Shown here: positions 35,448-44,321 of the stretch, piece by piece | How the letters are laid out: every line of letters begins with the position of its first letter | Position numbering within the stretch: the stretch's first letter is position 1 | Assembly (NCBI GenBank): GCA_019637685.1 | Contig: JAHBVF010000036.1 | Coordinates: forward strand, 1-64,000 | Direction of reading: 5' to 3' | DNA length: 64,000 bases | From: Caldilineaceae bacterium | Lineage (GTDB): Bacteria > Chloroflexota > Anaerolineae > Caldilineales > Caldilineaceae | Notes under the pieces: generated by a model | Databases searched by the model: none | Told to the model about the DNA's origin: nothing | Seen by the model: only the letters and a program-made list of their open reading frames with translations | Position numbers and translations under genes: made by a program

Positions 35448-37466
35448 TTAGGCGAACAGTTCGATTTTTACGCTTGGGTTGTAGATCGGTGCGTTGATAT
35501 CCTGGGCGATGACGTCCGCGGGAATCTCGAAACACTCGTCGTAGCCCCGTTGGACACAGCGCAGATTGGCCTGCACCACTTTTTCGCCCCGCTTGCCAAA
35601 ATACTTGCGCAGGGCCTTCTCGGAGCGGGCCAACACTTCCGCATCCTCGATGCCCGCGTCGTGGGCAAAGGGCGTCACTTTCAGGAAGATGCCCAGGAGC
35701 ACAATGCCCTGCATACGCACTTCCAGATCGGCCACGGGCGCTTCTTCCCGGGCAATCTTTGCGCCGTCGGCCACCACCACCCGCAGTTGCTTCTCGCGGA
35801 TTGTCTGCTTGGCTTTGGGCGGGATAATCGACCAGACCTCTTCCGGCGTCTCTTTGGGCGTCTGCACAAAGAGAGTGCCGCCCTGGGTCAGACCGGCCAG
35901 GGGCGAGCTGCTGAAGAAGGCGTTGATGTCGTTCATAGGCACAAACTCGACCTGATTCAACTCGCAGTGGGTCAGTATCTGCTCGTCGGCCACGGTCAGG
36001 TAATAAGTCGTGGGCAGGCCCTTCTTCTCCGAGCCATACTTCGGGTAAGCCTGCACTTTCTTGCCAAAGACATCACCGGCAATGGTGGCGATGACTTTGT
36101 TGGTGGTGACAGAACCGTAGCCGCCCACGGAATGGCCGCGCATGGAAAAACCACCCTTGGGGCGCACATCCGGGTCAACCGGCATGGGCAGGGCCAGCGC
36201 GTGGTCGATACCCACTACAAAGAAGCGTCGCCCGCCTCCGTCTGCCATATTGCGGGCCATGGAAACAAAATGGCCGGGGCGCACGTCACGGCTGCCCAGC
36301 CCGGCCGCGGCGCTGTAGATGGTGGGGATGTGGTCGATGCTGGGGTAGCCGGCCGCGCCGATATAGGCATCGGTAAAGGCGGCTTTGATGTCGTTGGTCA
36401 GGGGGTTGTTGGAAGCCAGGGGATCGTCCATACGCTCCACAACCGTAAAGCCCTTCAGATGCTTGAGGGTCTCGACAATCTCTGCGCCGGGGAAAGGGCG
36501 GAAGCAGGTGACGTGGACGACACCCATTTTGATACCCGTATTCTCGCGAATCCAGTCAATCGTCGCCTTGGCTGTCTCAATCATACAGCCCATGCCGACG
36601 ATGGCGTACTCGGCGTCCTCCATTCGGTAGCCGTCCACCATATTGTAGCGGCGGCCCGTCAGCCGGTAGAACTCGTCCATAGCGTCCTGAATCGCGGCAG
36701 GCACCTGGTCGTAGTAGAAACGCTGGGCGATCTTCCCCTTCATATAGCTGTCCTGGTTCTGGACAACACCGGTCATCACCGGATTGTAGGGGTCGAAAAG
36801 GTTGACCAATTTTTCCGACGGTGCCCCCACAAAATCTTTCATCATTTCCGGCTCAATCAGCAGCACATCTTCCACTGTGTGGGTGGTCAGGAAGCCATCC
36901 TGCACATTCAGAAAAGGCGTCTTGCTGGCCTCGGCGGCCCGGCGGCAAATCAGGGCCAGATCCCCCGATTCCTGCGCGGTTCGCCCGAAAAGAATGCCCC
37001 AGCCCGACTCGCGCACAGACATCACGTCGTCGTGGCCGGCGTGGACATTCAGGCTTTGGCTGGTCAGGGCACGCGAGCCGATGTGGAAAACCATGGGCAG
37101 ACGCTTGCCGGAGATGGTGTACAACACCTCGTGCATCAGAACCAGCCCCTGGCCAGAGGTGAAATTGCTCACCCGGCCACCGGTCAGGGCAAAACCTTCG
37201 CAGGCCGTGGCCGCGCTGTGCTCGGATTCCGGCTCCATAAAGCTGAGGGTCTCGCCCCACAGATTCTTTTTGCCGTTGGACACTGCCGCGCCGTAGCCGC
37301 CGCCCATACTGGTGGACGAGGTAATGGGATAGGCGCAGGCCCCTTGGGTGATGGCTGTTTCCACCCAGGTGACTGTGTCGGAGCCGTCGGCAGTGGTGGG
37401 AATGCCCGGATAGGGAAAGGCTTTGGCATGCCCATTCTGATGTTCCAACGATTTAATATCTGTCAT
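35448..37466 (-). CDS. Pyruvate:ferredoxin oxidoreductase, N-terminal half (alpha and gamma domains)
   Basis: 672 residues, matching domains I to III of NifJ. ITQGACAYPITSSTSMGGGY and NFTSGQGLVLMHEVLY mark the pyrimidine-binding domain, VHVTCFRPFPGAEIVETL the transketolase C-terminal domain, and GSVTTNKVIATIAGDVFGKKVQAYPKYG the gamma domain. The protein ends where the EKR domain of a single-chain enzyme would start; that domain begins the next gene. The two products therefore form a split enzyme. ATG at 37466 follows AGGAG at 9 bases. A promoter lies at 37583-37611. Confidence 0.92.
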   Translation of the reverse strand: MTDIKSLEHQNGHAKAFPYPGIPTTADGSDTVTWVETAITQGACAYPITSSTSMGGGYGAAVSNGKKNLWGETLSFMEPESEHSAATACEGFALTGGRVSNFTSGQGLVLMHEVLYTISGKRLPMVFHIGSRALTSQSLNVHAGHDDVMSVRESGWGILFGRTAQESGDLALICRRAAEASKTPFLNVQDGFLTTHTVEDVLLIEPEMMKDFVGAPSEKLVNLFDPYNPVMTGVVQNQDSYMKGKIAQRFYYDQVPAAIQDAMDEFYRLTGRRYNMVDGYRMEDAEYAIVGMGCMIETAKATIDWIRENTGIKMGVVHVTCFRPFPGAEIVETLKHLKGFTVVERMDDPLASNNPLTNDIKAAFTDAYIGAAGYPSIDHIPTIYSAAAGLGSRDVRPGHFVSMARNMADGGGRRFFVVGIDHALALPMPVDPDVRPKGGFSMRGHSVGGYGSVTTNKVIATIAGDVFGKKVQAYPKYGSEKKGLPTTYYLTVADEQILTHCELNQVEFVPMNDINAFFSSSPLAGLTQGGTLFVQTPKETPEEVWSIIPPKAKQTIREKQLRVVVADGAKIAREEAPVADLEVRMQGIVLLGIFLKVTPFAHDAGIEDAEVLARSEKALRKYFGKRGEKVVQANLRCVQRGYDECFEIPADVIAQDINAPIYNPSVKIELFA

Positions 37467-37582
37467 TGAATGTCTCCTGGTGCTATGCTGCTGCACAGGC
37501 GTGTAGCAGCTACCGGACTGGCCAATATGCGAACTTGCACGCCAATAGTACGGTGTGTAAATCCATTTCGCGAATGGATTAA

Positions 37583-37611
37583 AGTTTAGCACGCAATTGC
37601 CGAAAATTCAA
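37583..37611 (-). promoter_or_regulatory. Promoter of the pyruvate:ferredoxin oxidoreductase operon
   Basis: On the minus strand TTGAAT (37606-37611) and TAAACT (37583-37588) are separated by 17 bases. The leader would be about 110 bases. Confidence 0.55.
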
Positions 37612-37643
37612 TCTGCAGAAAACTCTGCGGAAACATTCCATCT

Positions 37644-37671
37644 TTGACATCATCCACGCCTATGGTATCAT
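37644..37671 (+). promoter_or_regulatory. Promoter in front of the SAM riboswitch
   Basis: A perfect TTGACA (37644-37649) and TATCAT (37666-37671) with a 16-base spacer. Transcription would start about 20 bases before the aptamer. Confidence 0.7.
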
Positions 37672-37698
37672 AGCGCCCACAACCGCATAGACCAATTG

Positions 37699-37836
37699 CT
37701 CTTATCACGAGAGGTGGAGGGAACGGCCCTACGAAGCCTCGGCAACCGGCAGCAGAAATCGCAAACGATTTTTATCGGCAACGATTCGTGCTGTGACAGG
37801 TGCCAATTCCGTCGGTGGGATACACCGAAAGATGAG
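37699..37836 (+). ncRNA. SAM-I (S-box) riboswitch aptamer
   Basis: The S-box core is present in order: CTTATCACGAGAGGTGGAGGGA, here broken as CTTATCACGAGAGG plus TGGAGGGA, then GGCCCTACGAAGCC and CGGCAACC, a variable helix, GGTGCCAATTCC, and GAAAGATGAG at the 3' side closing P1. It binds S-adenosylmethionine and should turn off the downstream sulfur amino acid gene when methionine is plentiful. An intrinsic terminator follows at 37859-37897. Confidence 0.95.
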
Positions 37837-37858
37837 ATGCGCGCCGATTGTCGCCGCA

Positions 37859-37897
37859 CCCCTCTTGCCCGTGTATCCACCGGCAGAGGGGTTTTTT
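37859..37897 (+). terminator. Riboswitch expression-platform terminator
   Basis: CCCCTC pairs with GAGGGG across a GC-rich loop, followed directly by TTTTTT. It is 22 bases after the aptamer and should form when SAM is bound. Confidence 0.85.
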
Positions 37898-37898
37898 G

Positions 37899-38198
37899 TT
37901 GCGTATTGCGTATTGCATAGGGTGGCGAAGCCACGATTTGCGTGCAGAAACGTGAAGACGTGAAACGTGAGATCAGGTGACGACACTTCACGTTTCAGTT
38001 GGTTGGCCGACCGACTAACGCTTATGCGTTCGTTCCTCGCTGGTACGGAGGATTACGTTGTGCGCACTCGTAGAAACGTGAACCGTGAGACGCGAGAGCA
38101 TTCGTATCAATTCACGTTTCACGTTTCCCCCACCGACCAATTCCATCGCCCGCCTGATCATCACTTATCCTACGCAATACGAAATACGCACTACGCAT
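37899..38198. repeat. Repeat-rich leader between riboswitch and gene
   Basis: Heptamers of the TGTTGCG/TATTGCG type (37899-37920) and the inverted TACGCAA, TACGAAA, TACGCAC, TACGCAT series (38171-38198) bracket a stretch with several ACGTGAAACGTGA-like segments in both orientations (about 37947-37971, 37984-37998, 38072-38090, 38111-38127). No gene is supported here. The long leader separates the terminator from the start codon by over 300 bases. Confidence 0.75.
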
Positions 38199-38218
38199 TC
38201 ACCCAGGAGAACCGCCCA

Positions 38219-39436
38219 ATGCCCACCCAACACCCCACCCAACACCCCACCAAACTTTCCCCCCAAACCGCAGCTATCCACGCTGGCGAAGCCCCTTTTA
38301 TATCCCATCACAGTCTGACTGTGCCTATTGTACAGACCGCCACGTATACCTTTGAGAATACGGCCGCGCTCGTGGCCTATGAGGAAGATCAGATGTTTTG
38401 GGATGTGCCGGAACGGGTAGAGTACGGACGGTATGGCAATCCGACAGTCTACGCGGCCCAGGCCAAGCTGGCCGCGCTGGAAGGAGCCGAGGATGCCTTG
38501 CTCGTCTCCAGCGGCATGGCAGCCATCACCACCACACTGATGATTCTGCTCTCCCAGGGCGACCACTTCGTCATCACCGAAGACTGTTACCGGCGCACCC
38601 GTATCTTCTGTAACTCCTTTCTGGCCCGCTACGGCATCGACTGTACGACTGTCAAGCCCGGTGACTACGAAGCAATGGAAGCCGCCATTCGCCCCAACAC
38701 AAAACTTATCTTCTCCGAATCCCCCACCAATCCCTTCCTGCGCTGCCTGGACTACCCCCGGCTGGTGGAGATCGCCCAGCGCCACAACCTGAAAACTGTC
38801 ATCGACGGCACTTTTGGCACGCCGGTCAACATCCGCCCCCTGGAATTCGGCATCGATCTGGTCATCCACAGCGTGACCAAATATCTGGCCGGCCACAACG
38901 ATCTGCTGGCGGGCTGTGTGGCGGGCAGCTTTGCCATGACGGGCGCGCTGCGTCAGGCCCAGGGTGTTATCGGCGCGATTGTCGATCCCCACACAGCCTT
39001 TCTCATTCTGCGCGGACTGAAGACCCTGGGGCTGCGTATGGCCCAGCACAACGCCAACGGGCTGGCTGTGGCCCGCTTTCTGGAAGATCATCCAAAAATT
39101 CGCAAAGTCTGGTATCCTGGCCTGGAAAGCCACCCGGACTACACGCTGGCCGCGGCGTCGATGACTGGCTTCGGCGGCGTCGTCAGCTTTGAGGTGGAGA
39201 GCGACGGCCCGGGGGCCAGCCGTTTCATCGATGCCCTGCGCATCCCCAAAATCGCGCCCAGCCTGGGCGGGGTGGAGAGCCTCATCGAGCAGCCCAGTAT
39301 CATCAGCTATTACGACAGCACGCCGGAAGACCGCCTGGCCCTGGGCATCCGCGACGAACTGGTGCGCCTGGCCCTGGGCGTGGAAGACACCGACGATCTC
39401 ATCGCCGATCTGGGCCAGGCATTGGAGAAAGTGTAG
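38219..39436 (+). CDS. Trans-sulfuration / Met-Cys PLP enzyme (cystathionine gamma-synthase/lyase family)
   Basis: 405 residues. The PLP lysine is K221 in HSVTKYLAGHND; YGRYGNPTVYAAQAKLAALEGAEDAL and SSGMAAITTTL are the other family signatures. The family includes cystathionine gamma-synthase, cystathionine lyases, O-acetylhomoserine sulfhydrylase and methionine gamma-lyase, which cannot be separated with certainty by eye. The SAM riboswitch upstream points to a biosynthetic role in methionine or homocysteine formation. ATG at 38219 follows AGGAG at 10 bases; the open frame upstream runs through the repeat-rich leader. Confidence 0.9.
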   Translation: MPTQHPTQHPTKLSPQTAAIHAGEAPFISHHSLTVPIVQTATYTFENTAALVAYEEDQMFWDVPERVEYGRYGNPTVYAAQAKLAALEGAEDALLVSSGMAAITTTLMILLSQGDHFVITEDCYRRTRIFCNSFLARYGIDCTTVKPGDYEAMEAAIRPNTKLIFSESPTNPFLRCLDYPRLVEIAQRHNLKTVIDGTFGTPVNIRPLEFGIDLVIHSVTKYLAGHNDLLAGCVAGSFAMTGALRQAQGVIGAIVDPHTAFLILRGLKTLGLRMAQHNANGLAVARFLEDHPKIRKVWYPGLESHPDYTLAAASMTGFGGVVSFEVESDGPGASRFIDALRIPKIAPSLGGVESLIEQPSIISYYDSTPEDRLALGIRDELVRLALGVEDTDDLIADLGQALEKV

Positions 39437-39440
39437 GCCA

Positions 39441-40670
39441 ATGAAATCGACGAAACGCCCAGGGCAGGGCTTACCAGTGAGCCACAGAGGGTATGGAGTT
39501 CCGCTGAAAGTCTCCGTGTTCTCTGTATTTCAGTGGTTGCTCCTTGTCGTGCTTCTCTCTGCCTGCGCCGCGCCCCCCCCGCCCCTGGCCTCGGCCAATG
39601 TCATCAGCGCGCTCAGTGGCCCTGTGGATGCTTCCTTTGCCCGCGCGTTCGAGCCGATTGATTTTGTCTTCCCCACGGATCACGGCCCCCACGACGAATT
39701 TGCCACCGAGTGGTGGTATTACACGGGCAACCTGACCGACGCTGACCGCGGCGAATACGGCTACCAGCTCACCTTCTTCCGCAGTGCACTGGTTCCCGGC
39801 AAGCCAGACCGCCCCTCTGATCTGGCTGCCACCCAATTGTATATGGCCCATTTCGCGGTCACCAGCGGGCCAGCCCAGGAGCATCGCGCCTTCGACCGTT
39901 TCAGCCGGGGCGCGGGCGGGCTGGCCGGCGCAACCGGCGATCCGCTCTACTCTGTCTGGCTGGAGGATTGGCGGGCCGAACAGACCGGGCCGGACAGTTA
40001 CCGACTCACAGCCCAGATCGACGGGCCAGACGGTCCCGTGGCGTTGGATTTGGCCCTGACCGAAAGCCAGCCGCCCCTGCTCCACGGCGAGCGAGGCCTG
40101 AGCCAGAAGGGGCCGGAGCCGGGCAACGCCAGCTACTATTACAGCCTCGTGAAAATGGAAAGCCAGGGCACGCTGACACTGGACGGAGTGACGACGACAG
40201 TCAACGGCCTGAGTTGGATGGACCACGAATTTGGAACCAGCGCTCTCAGCGGCGACGCGCTGGGCTGGGACTGGTTCGCGGCCACGCTGGACAACGGCGC
40301 GGTGCTGATGTTTGCCCAGGTGCGCTCGGCCAGCGGCCAGCCCCAGGACATCTTCGAAGGCACACTCCGCTATGCCGACGGTCGCCAGATCGTCATCCGA
40401 CCCGACGATTTTATCCTCACATCCACCGGCCAGTGGACCAGCCCGGCCACCGGCATCGAATACCCGTCGGGCTGGCAGGTCAGCTTTCCCGCCCTCGCCA
40501 TCGAACTCACAATCGAGCCACTCATCCCGGATCAGGAGATGACACTGGCCTTCACCTATTACGAAGGCGCAACCACCATTCGTGGTACAATGGAGGGCGC
40601 AACAATCAGCGGTCGCGGCTATGTGGAATTGACCGGCTACGGCAGCACGCCGGGCGGCTTTCAGCGATAG
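39441..40670 (+). CDS. AttH/CrtC-like lipocalin-fold lipoprotein
   Basis: 409 residues. A lipobox LLSAC follows a hydrophobic segment (about 25-40), so the mature protein is a lipoprotein. The domain opens with HDEFATEWWYYTGNL and contains SYYYSLVKMESQGTL and GLSWMDHEFGTSAL, the pattern of the AttH / carotenoid 1,2-hydratase (CrtC) family. Many such proteins are annotated as hydrolases or carotenoid hydratases without proof. The start at 39441, five bases after the preceding stop, gives an unusually long signal region; a downstream GTG may be the real start. It is probably in an operon with the genes on either side. Confidence 0.8.
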   Translation: MKSTKRPGQGLPVSHRGYGVPLKVSVFSVFQWLLLVVLLSACAAPPPPLASANVISALSGPVDASFARAFEPIDFVFPTDHGPHDEFATEWWYYTGNLTDADRGEYGYQLTFFRSALVPGKPDRPSDLAATQLYMAHFAVTSGPAQEHRAFDRFSRGAGGLAGATGDPLYSVWLEDWRAEQTGPDSYRLTAQIDGPDGPVALDLALTESQPPLLHGERGLSQKGPEPGNASYYYSLVKMESQGTLTLDGVTTTVNGLSWMDHEFGTSALSGDALGWDWFAATLDNGAVLMFAQVRSASGQPQDIFEGTLRYADGRQIVIRPDDFILTSTGQWTSPATGIEYPSGWQVSFPALAIELTIEPLIPDQEMTLAFTYYEGATTIRGTMEGATISGRGYVELTGYGSTPGGFQR

Positions 40671-40679
40671 GAGATTCTG

Positions 40680-41504
40680 ATGAATAACTGGCAGAGCAAT
40701 TTTATCCAAACCAATGGCATCCGCCTCCACTACCACCGCACGGGCGGCGACAAACCCGCGCTGGTGATGCTCCACGGCATCACCGACAACGGGCTGTGCT
40801 GGACACGGGTGGCCCGTGCGCTGGAAGACAAATACGACTGTCTGCTGGTGGATGCACGGGGCCACGGCCTGTCGGACAAACCAGAAAATAGCTATACAGC
40901 CGCCGACTACGCGGCCGATTTTGCCGGACTGATCGAAGGACTGGCCCTGGGGCCGGCGCTGGTAATCGGCCATTCGCTGGGCGCGGCCAATGCGGCCAGC
41001 CTCATCGCCAATCACCCCCATCTGGTGCGGGGTGCTGTATTGGAAGACCCGCCCTGGCGAGACGAAAACGACCCCCAAAAGCGTATGACCCCAGCCCAGT
41101 CGGCCGCGTGGATGGATGACTGGCGCGCCAGTTTGATCGCCAAGCAGCAGCTATCCGCGGCAGAAATTATGGCCGCCGGTCGCGAGCAATCCCCCACCTG
41201 GCACGCAGACGAATTTCCCAGTTGGGCAGAGGCTCAGCTACAGGTCTATCCCGGCGTACTCGGCAAGAGCCAATTCCCCGCCTGGACAGAAGTTGTGCCC
41301 CAACTTTCCTGCCCGGCCCTGCTCGTTACTGGGGACAGCAGCCGGGGCGCAATTGTCACCCAGGAATTGGCGGCAAAGGTCTGCGCGGCCAATCCTACCG
41401 TTTCCCACGTCCACATTCCCAACACCGGCCACAGCATCCGGCGGGAAGGCTTCGACGAATACGTGGCAGCCGTGCGCGCCTTTCTGGCAGCGTTGAGCCA
41501 ATGA
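40680..41504 (+). CDS. Alpha/beta-fold hydrolase
   Basis: 274 residues. The nucleophile is S99 in GHSLG, with likely D219 (VTGDSS) and H251 (TGHSI) completing the triad; LHGITDNG forms the oxyanion region. Substrate unknown; esterase, peptidase and dehalogenase-like activities are all possible. ATG at 40680 follows TAGGAG at 6 bases, just 9 bases after the lipoprotein stop, so the two are co-transcribed. Confidence 0.88.
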   Translation: MNNWQSNFIQTNGIRLHYHRTGGDKPALVMLHGITDNGLCWTRVARALEDKYDCLLVDARGHGLSDKPENSYTAADYAADFAGLIEGLALGPALVIGHSLGAANAASLIANHPHLVRGAVLEDPPWRDENDPQKRMTPAQSAAWMDDWRASLIAKQQLSAAEIMAAGREQSPTWHADEFPSWAEAQLQVYPGVLGKSQFPAWTEVVPQLSCPALLVTGDSSRGAIVTQELAAKVCAANPTVSHVHIPNTGHSIRREGFDEYVAAVRAFLAALSQ

Positions 41505-41930
41505 CTCTACTGCAAAAAGCCTTTTGAGCCACTGATAGACACTGATAAAAAGGAGGATTCTCTCCTGAATTTCACCGCGGAGTCGCAGAGGCACCGCGGT
41601 GAGATTCAGGAGAAAAACGCCACGAACCTCCGCGCTCCCCGCGACTCCGCGGTAAGTTTAGAGGCCTTTTGCAGTGGACTCACCAATGAGTCTTCTGCAA
41701 AAAGCAAGAAATCTCCCGCGGAGACGCAGAGGCGCAGAGAAACTCAGGAGTGAAATTTGTCTGATCAACGTTTATCTGTGTGAATCTGCGTCCTGTTTGG
41801 CCTTCTTGCAGTAGAGTCACCAATAGAACGCGGAGGAGACGGATTGAGCAGATGGACGCGGATAAACTTTAGTATCCTCCCCAAAATCTGTGCCCATCCG
41901 CCCGTTCCGCGTTCTCCGCGTTCCACATCT
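41505..41930. repeat. Intergenic block of degenerate repeats
   Basis: About 430 bases without a gene. TGACTCTACTGCAAAAAGCC at the start recurs, altered and in both orientations, near 41665-41690 (TTGCAGTGGACTCACC, then GAGTCTTCTGCAAAAAGC) and 41808-41823 (TTGCAGTAGAGTCACC). Between them are CGCGGAGTCGCAGAGGC-like and CGCGGAGACGCAGAGGCGCAG-like stretches. CTCCTGAATTTCACCGCGG is also answered by an inverted CCGCGGTGAGATTCAGGAG. The block has the look of a nested repeat landing site upstream of the regulator operon. Confidence 0.7.
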
Positions 41931-41940
41931 ATTTTTTCCT

Positions 41941-42639
41941 ATGACCGGTGAACGAATTCTGATTGTCGAAGACGAGCGGGCCGTGGCCCGGGGGCTGGAA
42001 TACGGCTTGCAGGCCGACGGCTACCAGGTGATCTGGGCGCGCACGGGCGCGGAAGCCCTGCAACTGGCCCGCGCCGAAAACCCCGCGCTGATCACCCTGG
42101 ACATCCGCCTGCCCGACACCAGCGGCTACGACGTCTGCCGGGCACTGCGCGCCGAGGGGTTTCATCAGCCCGTGCTGATGCTCACCGCGCGGGACGAAGA
42201 GGTGGACAAAGTGCTGGGGCTGGAACTGGGCGCGGACGATTATGTGGTCAAACCCTACAGTCTGCGGGAAGTGACCGCCCGCATCCGCGCCCTTTTGCGC
42301 CGGGCCTACGGCGATCTCTCCGGGCAAGAGCAAAACACGCCCCTCCGCTTTGGCGATCTGGAGATCGACCCGGCCCGTTTCAGTGTGCGCCGCGCCGGTG
42401 AAACCATCGAACTCACCCCCACCGAATTTCGTGTTCTCCACCACCTGGTCTCCCAGGCCGGTTGGCCCGTCACACGGACCGCACTCATCGAAGCCGTGTG
42501 GGGCTATGACAGCGACATCGGCGGCGAGCGCACAGTTGACGTTCACATCCGCCATCTGCGCACAAAAATCGAGGACGACCCGGCCAACCCCCGCTACGTC
42601 ATCACCGTGCGCGGGGTGGGCTATCGGTTTGAGGGCTGA
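41941..42639 (+). CDS. OmpR-family response regulator
   Basis: 232 residues. The receiver domain has acidic residues at 10-11, phospho-acceptor D54 in LDIRLPD, and K104 in DDYVVKPYS. The C-terminal winged helix (about 135-232) contains ELTPTEFRVLHHLV, ERTVDVHIRHLRTKIEDDP and RGVGYRF. It should bind DNA when phosphorylated by the kinase encoded two genes downstream. Its start is ATG at 41941 (MTGERILIVED). Confidence 0.93.
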   Translation: MTGERILIVEDERAVARGLEYGLQADGYQVIWARTGAEALQLARAENPALITLDIRLPDTSGYDVCRALRAEGFHQPVLMLTARDEEVDKVLGLELGADDYVVKPYSLREVTARIRALLRRAYGDLSGQEQNTPLRFGDLEIDPARFSVRRAGETIELTPTEFRVLHHLVSQAGWPVTRTALIEAVWGYDSDIGGERTVDVHIRHLRTKIEDDPANPRYVITVRGVGYRFEG

Positions 42640-42842
42640 AGTGGGCGGATGACAGGCGGAAAGCAGCGGGCCGAAGTGGCAGACCGAAAACGCCAGCAGA
42701 GAAAACTCCTTCGTGATTATTGCGATCCCTTAACATTTTCTACCCGCGCCTATCATATTTTTCCAGTACACTGAGGAGGTAACAGACAGAGGCGATTCTC
42801 TGCGCTGATGGAACACTCACCCACGTACAGGAGCAATATCCT

Positions 42843-44234
42843 ATGGAACAAAAAAGCAAAACTTTGCGCCCAAACATTCCCACCCTGCGCTGGGGGGTAG
42901 CGGCTCTGGTCATAGCCGCACTGCTCGTCTTTGCCGGGGCGGCCCTGGCCCAGGAGACGCAACCCACGGCCGAAACCCCGGCTGAAACAGCAGCCAAACC
43001 TGCCGCCGGACTTGTCGTTATCCATCTGGAAGCCGACAGCCCTGCCGCGGCCGCGGGTGTGGCCCGGGGTGACATTATCCTGGCCGTGGATGGCGACGAC
43101 GTAAACACCCTGCCAGAGTTGATGCACGTAATCGCTACCCACGACGCCGGTGATGTGGTTGTCCTGACCGCCATGCACGGCGGCGAAGAGCGCAGCCTCT
43201 CCGTCACCCTGGGCGACAACAACGGCAGACCAGAACTGGGGCTGGTGGCTGTGGGCGATCTGGCGGTTGGCAAAAAGATGCAGACGCGTGGGCAGCAGAA
43301 CTGGAATATGCCCGGTGATATGTTCCGCCGCGGTGGACGGGGTCAGGGCCAAATGCCCGGAATGCCCTTTGGCCGGGACGGTCAGGGGATGAGGTGGATG
43401 AAAGTTATGTCCGCCGAGGGCGCGCTGGTGATGGATGTGATGGACGAGAGCGCGGCCGCGGCCGCAGGCATCCAGGCTGGCGATATTATCACAGCGGTGA
43501 ATGACGTGACAGTCGCCACCAGCGATGACCTGATTTCCCTGCTCGCCGATCACAAACCTGGCGATGAGGTGACAGTGACCTATAGCCGGGACGACGCCAC
43601 AGCCAACACAGAAGTGACGCTGGGCGCACATCCAGACGACGAGACCAAAGCCTATTTGGGCGTACAGCTTGCCCCCACTGGTCCCATGCGCATGCAGATG
43701 GAGAATGGAGCCACACGCATTATGCCCGGCCAGGGGATGATGCCCGGGGCCATGACATCCGGTGTGATGGTGGCCGCGGTGACGGAAGAGGGACCCGCGG
43801 CCACAGCCGGCCTGGAGGAAGGCGACTGGATTACGGCTGTCAACGGCGATGCCATCGACACGCCCCAGGCGCTGGTGGACGCGGTGAACGCGGCCAAACC
43901 CGGCGATGAAATGGTTCTGACAGTGCAGGGCGCTGACGACGAGGAAGCCAGCGAAGTCACCGTCACTCTGGGCGAAAACGACGAGGGCGGCGCGCTGCTC
44001 GGCGTGCAGATCGGTGGCGTCATGCGCGTCCAAAACGGGACCAACGGCATGAATTTTGACTTCCACCAGTTCCGCGGCCCCCAGGGAATGCCTGCCATGC
44101 CTTTCCACAGACACCAGCAGGATGGAAACCGCTTTGAGTTCCAGATGCCCGGCCCGGATGACGGCGAGGCCGCGCCCGTCACGCCGGACGCTCGCTATCA
44201 GCAACAGCCCGGATACGCAACCCAGGGCGCGTAG
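42843..44234 (+). CDS. Exported triple-PDZ protein with Met-rich linkers
   Basis: 463 residues. A membrane anchor or signal peptide lies at about 16-36. PDZ domains are at about 55-125, 192-262 and 306-378, each with an AGV/AGI/AGL...GDxI core. There is no protease domain, unlike HtrA. Between and after the PDZ units are Met-rich stretches: M156, M160, M171, M174, M183, M186, M189; M282, M284, M286, M294, M299, M300, M304; and a His/Met tail with H408, M416, M419, H422, H424. Such clusters resemble copper- or silver-binding segments. It lies between a response regulator and a histidine kinase. ATG follows AGGAG. Confidence 0.85.
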   Translation: MEQKSKTLRPNIPTLRWGVAALVIAALLVFAGAALAQETQPTAETPAETAAKPAAGLVVIHLEADSPAAAAGVARGDIILAVDGDDVNTLPELMHVIATHDAGDVVVLTAMHGGEERSLSVTLGDNNGRPELGLVAVGDLAVGKKMQTRGQQNWNMPGDMFRRGGRGQGQMPGMPFGRDGQGMRWMKVMSAEGALVMDVMDESAAAAAGIQAGDIITAVNDVTVATSDDLISLLADHKPGDEVTVTYSRDDATANTEVTLGAHPDDETKAYLGVQLAPTGPMRMQMENGATRIMPGQGMMPGAMTSGVMVAAVTEEGPAATAGLEEGDWITAVNGDAIDTPQALVDAVNAAKPGDEMVLTVQGADDEEASEVTVTLGENDEGGALLGVQIGGVMRVQNGTNGMNFDFHQFRGPQGMPAMPFHRHQQDGNRFEFQMPGPDDGEAAPVTPDARYQQQPGYATQGA

Positions 44235-44321
44235 AGAGACAGGAAAAAGCAGTGTCTGGTAGGTGATGGGTAGATCTTCCGTCCGCTTCGATATACCCAC
44301 CACCCACCGCCCGCTAGACAA

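Noticed and set aside
35550..37469. 639-codon open frame on the plus strand
   Set aside because: Antisense shadow of the N-terminal half of the same enzyme, caused by GC-rich codon bias.
37967..38218. N-terminal extension of the PLP enzyme
   Set aside because: It would translate the repeat-rich leader; ATG at 38219 has a good ribosome site and matches the family start.
42731..42760. Possible promoter TTAACA/TATCAT before the PDZ gene
   Set aside because: The spacer is about 15 bases, too short for confidence.
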